A stretch of 52,027 bases of DNA from an uncultured Eubacteriales bacterium (GTDB lineage Bacteria > Bacillota > Clostridia > Oscillospirales > Acutalibacteraceae): the NCBI GenBank assembly GCA_900315255.1, contig OMYH01000011.1, positions 1 through 52,027 on the forward strand. Reading direction: 5' to 3'. Position 1 is the stretch's first letter. Every line of letters begins with the position of its first letter. Below are positions 49,733-52,027 of this stretch, one piece after another. The notes beneath the pieces were generated by a model. The model made no database searches, was not told where the DNA came from, and saw only the letters and a program-made list of their open reading frames with translations. A program made the translations under genes and the position numbers.

Positions 49733-49962
49733 ACGCATACTTTAAGAAATCTTTCCATATTTTCTTCCTTCAAAAGCATAAGAAACATATTGAGCCTCCA
49801 CAAATCGAATAATTTTCTCATCGATTTGGTATAATAACTATGTTTTACCTACAATCATTATCTGCGCTTGTCAACACCTATACTGCTTATTTTTTTATAG
49901 TCTATGGGTCATCTGACTTGTAAAAACCCTTAAAGTAAATATTATAATGACCTAAAGGGAAG

Positions 49963-50325
49963 ATGAAAATGAAAACCGAACGTGAAAATATATCCTGCAA
50001 GATCGGTGAACGCATACGCCGATTCCGCGCCGAGCAGCACCTTAGCCAAGAAGCATTGGCACTTTCCTGCGAGATACACCCGGCATATCTTGGCAGACTG
50101 GAGCGCGGTGAAAAATGCCCGACCGTTGACACGCTATACAAAATCGCGCAGGGCTTGAAGATACCTCTCTCCGAGCTTTTAGACGTGACCGCCGAGATAA
50201 ACCCAACGCATAAAGCGGCAATCAACCGTATAGAAAACGCGATCTATAGTCTGTCCGAAGGTGAAGCCTGGGAGATCGCCGAAATTATCGAGCGACTTAT
50301 CGCATTCAAGCATGATAACACTTGA
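49963..50325 (+). CDS. XRE-family transcriptional regulator
   Basis: 120 residues. HTH domain at about 14-72 (IRRFRAEQHLSQEALALSCE, YLGRLERGEKCPTVDTLYKI), then a helical C-terminal part. ATG 49963 or 49969 (GGGAAG suits the second better). Target unknown. It lies alone between phage debris and the ATPase pseudogene. Confidence 0.88.
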   Translation: MKMKTERENISCKIGERIRRFRAEQHLSQEALALSCEIHPAYLGRLERGEKCPTVDTLYKIAQGLKIPLSELLDVTAEINPTHKAAINRIENAIYSLSEGEAWEIAEIIERLIAFKHDNT

Positions 50326-50400
50326 TCTCCTCCATAAATTTCGAGGCATAGTCTGAATCTTTCAAACAGCTCGTTTCGGAAAATCATTATTGATTACATT

Positions 50401-50433
50401 ATAGCATCGGTCAAAACAACCGATGCTATTTTA
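50401..50433 (+). terminator. Terminator after the XRE gene
   Basis: A perfect 11-bp stem ATAGCATCGGT/ACCGATGCTAT (50401-50411 with 50419-50429) then TTTTA. 50434-50670 shows no gene. Confidence 0.88.
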
Positions 50434-50670
50434 TATAAGAGTATAATGCAGTTGGATTTTCCGCCAAAAAACCGGTTGGCACAAGCCCCACCACTTTAGG
50501 CTCGATAATATTATAATATACACCTGAAAATCCCTTCTGCTACAAAATGCAAGCAAACAATTATTTCAAAAAAGATTTCCCCTCTATTGATTTTTACATC
50601 ATAAATGGTATATAATAATGCCAAATCACGATTTACTAAATCACGATTAGATATAATGACAGGGGATAAT

Positions 50671-51724
50671 ATGTTTATTGGGAGAAAACAGGAGCTTCAA
50701 TTTCTGGAGAATAAATACAATACCAAGGGAGGTCAGCTCGTTGTACTTTACGGACGAAGGCGTGTAGGCAAAACCGAAACTCTCCGCGAACTCTGCAAAG
50801 GAAAGCCTCACATTTTCTACTCCTGCCGTGAGGTTTCGGATAAATTGCAACTGCGCAGCTTTTCGCAAAAACTGCTTCGGGAGAATATCCCCGCCGCAAG
50901 CTACATCAAGGAATTTTCCGACTGGGAATTATCCTTAAAAAGCATTAGCGAGCTGCCTTACGGTGACAGCAAAAAGCTGCTCATCATTGACGAGTTTCCT
51001 ATATGTGCAAGGGCAATACAAGTATACCCTCGATACTTCAAAACCTCTGGGACGAGTATTTGAAGGACGAAAATGTAATGATCGTGCTTTGCGGCAGTGC
51101 TATGAGCTTTATCGAAGAGGAGCTGCTTGCCGAGAAAAATCCGCTTTACGGCAGGGCGACCGGCATCTACAAAATGGAGTCGATGGGCTTTTATGATGCT
51201 GCAAAGTTCTTCCCCACTATTCCGAACGAGATAAGATAATTGCTTATGCTGTACTCAGCGGTATTCCGCATTATCTGAAGCAGTTTGACCCTGATATTCC
51301 TTTAGAGGACAAGATCACCGCGCTCAAAGAAGCAGTCAGGATCACAAAGTCGGGCGGTCACATTTTGGTAGCCTATTGTATGAACGAAGCGACGGTCATT
51401 CAATATGTTTTAGGCTGCAATCAGCTGAAATCGGTAATGGATTTGAATATGATTACCGATGATTAGAAATGTATCAGCGAGCCGAAAGACTTGTTTGAAA
51501 TGGTGCGCGTTGAGGATATAGAACGCCTAAACGCATCTGTTCCTGTTAAGCGCGTTAAGCTCGTCGCAACCGATGGCGCAAGCCGCTATGTCAGGGAATA
51601 CTTAGAAGATATGGACGAAGAAACCTTTGAAAAATGGCTGTCCTATCATTTTGCAACCTGTGAAAGACAGGATTTGATAGGCGCTACAAATCACAGTTTG
51701 GATATTCTGAGGAAAGAAGTGTAG
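50671..51724 (+). pseudogene. Chimeric pseudogene: DUF234-type ATPase joined to methyltransferase C-terminus
   Basis: The first part, MFIGRKQELQFLENKYN, Walker A YGRRRVGKTETLRE and LLIIDEFP, is an archaeal-type AAA ATPase. One base is lost near 51000 (frame continues MCKGNTSIPSILQNLW), another near 51220 (then DKIIAYAVLSGIPHYLKQFD). At about 51320, still in frame, the sequence becomes the C-terminal part of a SAM-dependent methyltransferase: LKEAVRITKSGGHILVAYCM, then MNEATVIQY, and LVATDGASRYVREYLEDMDE. An in-frame TAG (51464-51466, probably once Trp) breaks it. No whole product is possible. Confidence 0.85.
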
Positions 51725-51730
51725 GTGATA

Positions 51731-52027
51731 TTGTTGTTTGCTCCAAAACTAAATCAAGGCGACGAAATAAGAGTAATAGCTCCGTCACGTAGTTTATCGT
51801 ATGTCTGGGAGGAAAAGTCCAACAAAGCTTTGTTCTGTCTTGAACAGCAGGGCTTCCACGTTTCCTTTTCAAAGCACAGCCGTGAAATAGACGATTGGAA
51901 TTCGTCGTCAATACAATCCAGAGTTGAGGATATACACGAAGCGTTCCTTGATGACAACGTCAAGGCGATCCTGACGGCGATCGGCGGCTTCAATGTGAAT
52001 CAAATCTTAGAGCATATTGACTATGAA
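51731..52027 (+). CDS. LD-carboxypeptidase / MccF-like peptidase S66, partial
   Basis: Starts at TTG 51731 (or 51734) after GTAGGTGAT, and is cut by the window end after 99 codons. FAPKLNQGDEIRVIAPSRSL is the family start, and AILTAIGGFNVNQIL holds the region before the nucleophile. S66 peptidases cleave L,D-peptide bonds in recycled cell-wall peptides or inactivate microcin C-like compounds. The catalytic Ser-His-Glu lie mostly beyond the window. Confidence 0.85.
   Translation, partial: MLFAPKLNQGDEIRVIAPSRSLSYVWEEKSNKALFCLEQQGFHVSFSKHSREIDDWNSSSIQSRVEDIHEAFLDDNVKAILTAIGGFNVNQILEHIDYE

Noticed and set aside
49384-49821. A hydrophobic minus-strand frame that could be a holin-like protein
   Set aside because: A start at 49757 has a usable ribosome site, but the 3' half is antisense to readable phage fragments and an overlapping plus-strand peptide has an equally good site. 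Too uncertain to call.

Overview
The window looks like a chromosome segment of a Gram-positive gut bacterium of the Ruminococcus / Oscillospiraceae type. The signs are type I dockerins on two secreted proteins, a CBM26-like starch-binding module, strong GGAGG-type ribosome binding sites with consensus sigma-A promoters, an L27 with the cleavable Firmicutes N-terminus next to its Prp protease, and the rplU-prp-rpmA-obg neighbourhood. Species cannot be fixed from sequence alone.

Layout. 1-800: non-coding, with small hairpin repeats. 819-5509 (minus): secreted CHAP-dockerin protein, Kef-type cation/H+ antiporter, a two-gene sigma-region-4-like pair, and a DUF5684-like membrane protein. 5836-10561 (minus): sugar ABC importer (binding lipoprotein and two CUT1 permeases) with a DUF815-type AAA ATPase inside the operon. 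10811-11368 (plus): MecA-like adaptor. 11417-18736 (minus): three-gene pseudopilin operon headed by a 1997-residue PilX/GspK-like protein with carbohydrate-binding-like modules. 19055-24995 (minus): ribosome-linked cluster rplU-prp-rpmA ... obg-mrnC, interrupted by four accessory genes, two of which share a duplicated promoter repeat. 25200-30802: RCC1 propeller protein with a roughly 48-unit TDTS repeat linker and dockerin, a secreted phosphoesterase with a CBM26-like module, and an ADP-ribosylglycohydrolase.

30901-39048 (plus) is a polyamine locus. A consensus promoter, a structured leader of about 300 nt ending in a terminator, then speD-speA-speE-speB and, after a repeat-disrupted DUF3592 gene and two small membrane proteins, carboxyspermidine dehydrogenase and nspC. 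It therefore encodes two parallel routes from putrescine to spermidine.

39396-44076 is a compact (4.7 kb) integrated element at the 3' end of rpsI. It has a leftward integrase and regulator, and a rightward xis-like gene, replication-type genes and a small-terminase-like HTH gene, with matching 14-bp att cores and an operator array. It resembles a phage satellite. It separates rpsI from what looks like its original terminator.

44064-46979: rplM-rpsI, cupin, PPOX-fold protein, lipoprotein, and tRNA-Asp and tRNA-Thr. 47000-52027: a decayed mobile region with an integrase remnant, a phage minor-head remnant, an intact membrane-anchored Ntn hydrolase, an XRE regulator, a chimeric ATPase/methyltransferase pseudogene, and the start of an LD-carboxypeptidase cut by the window end.
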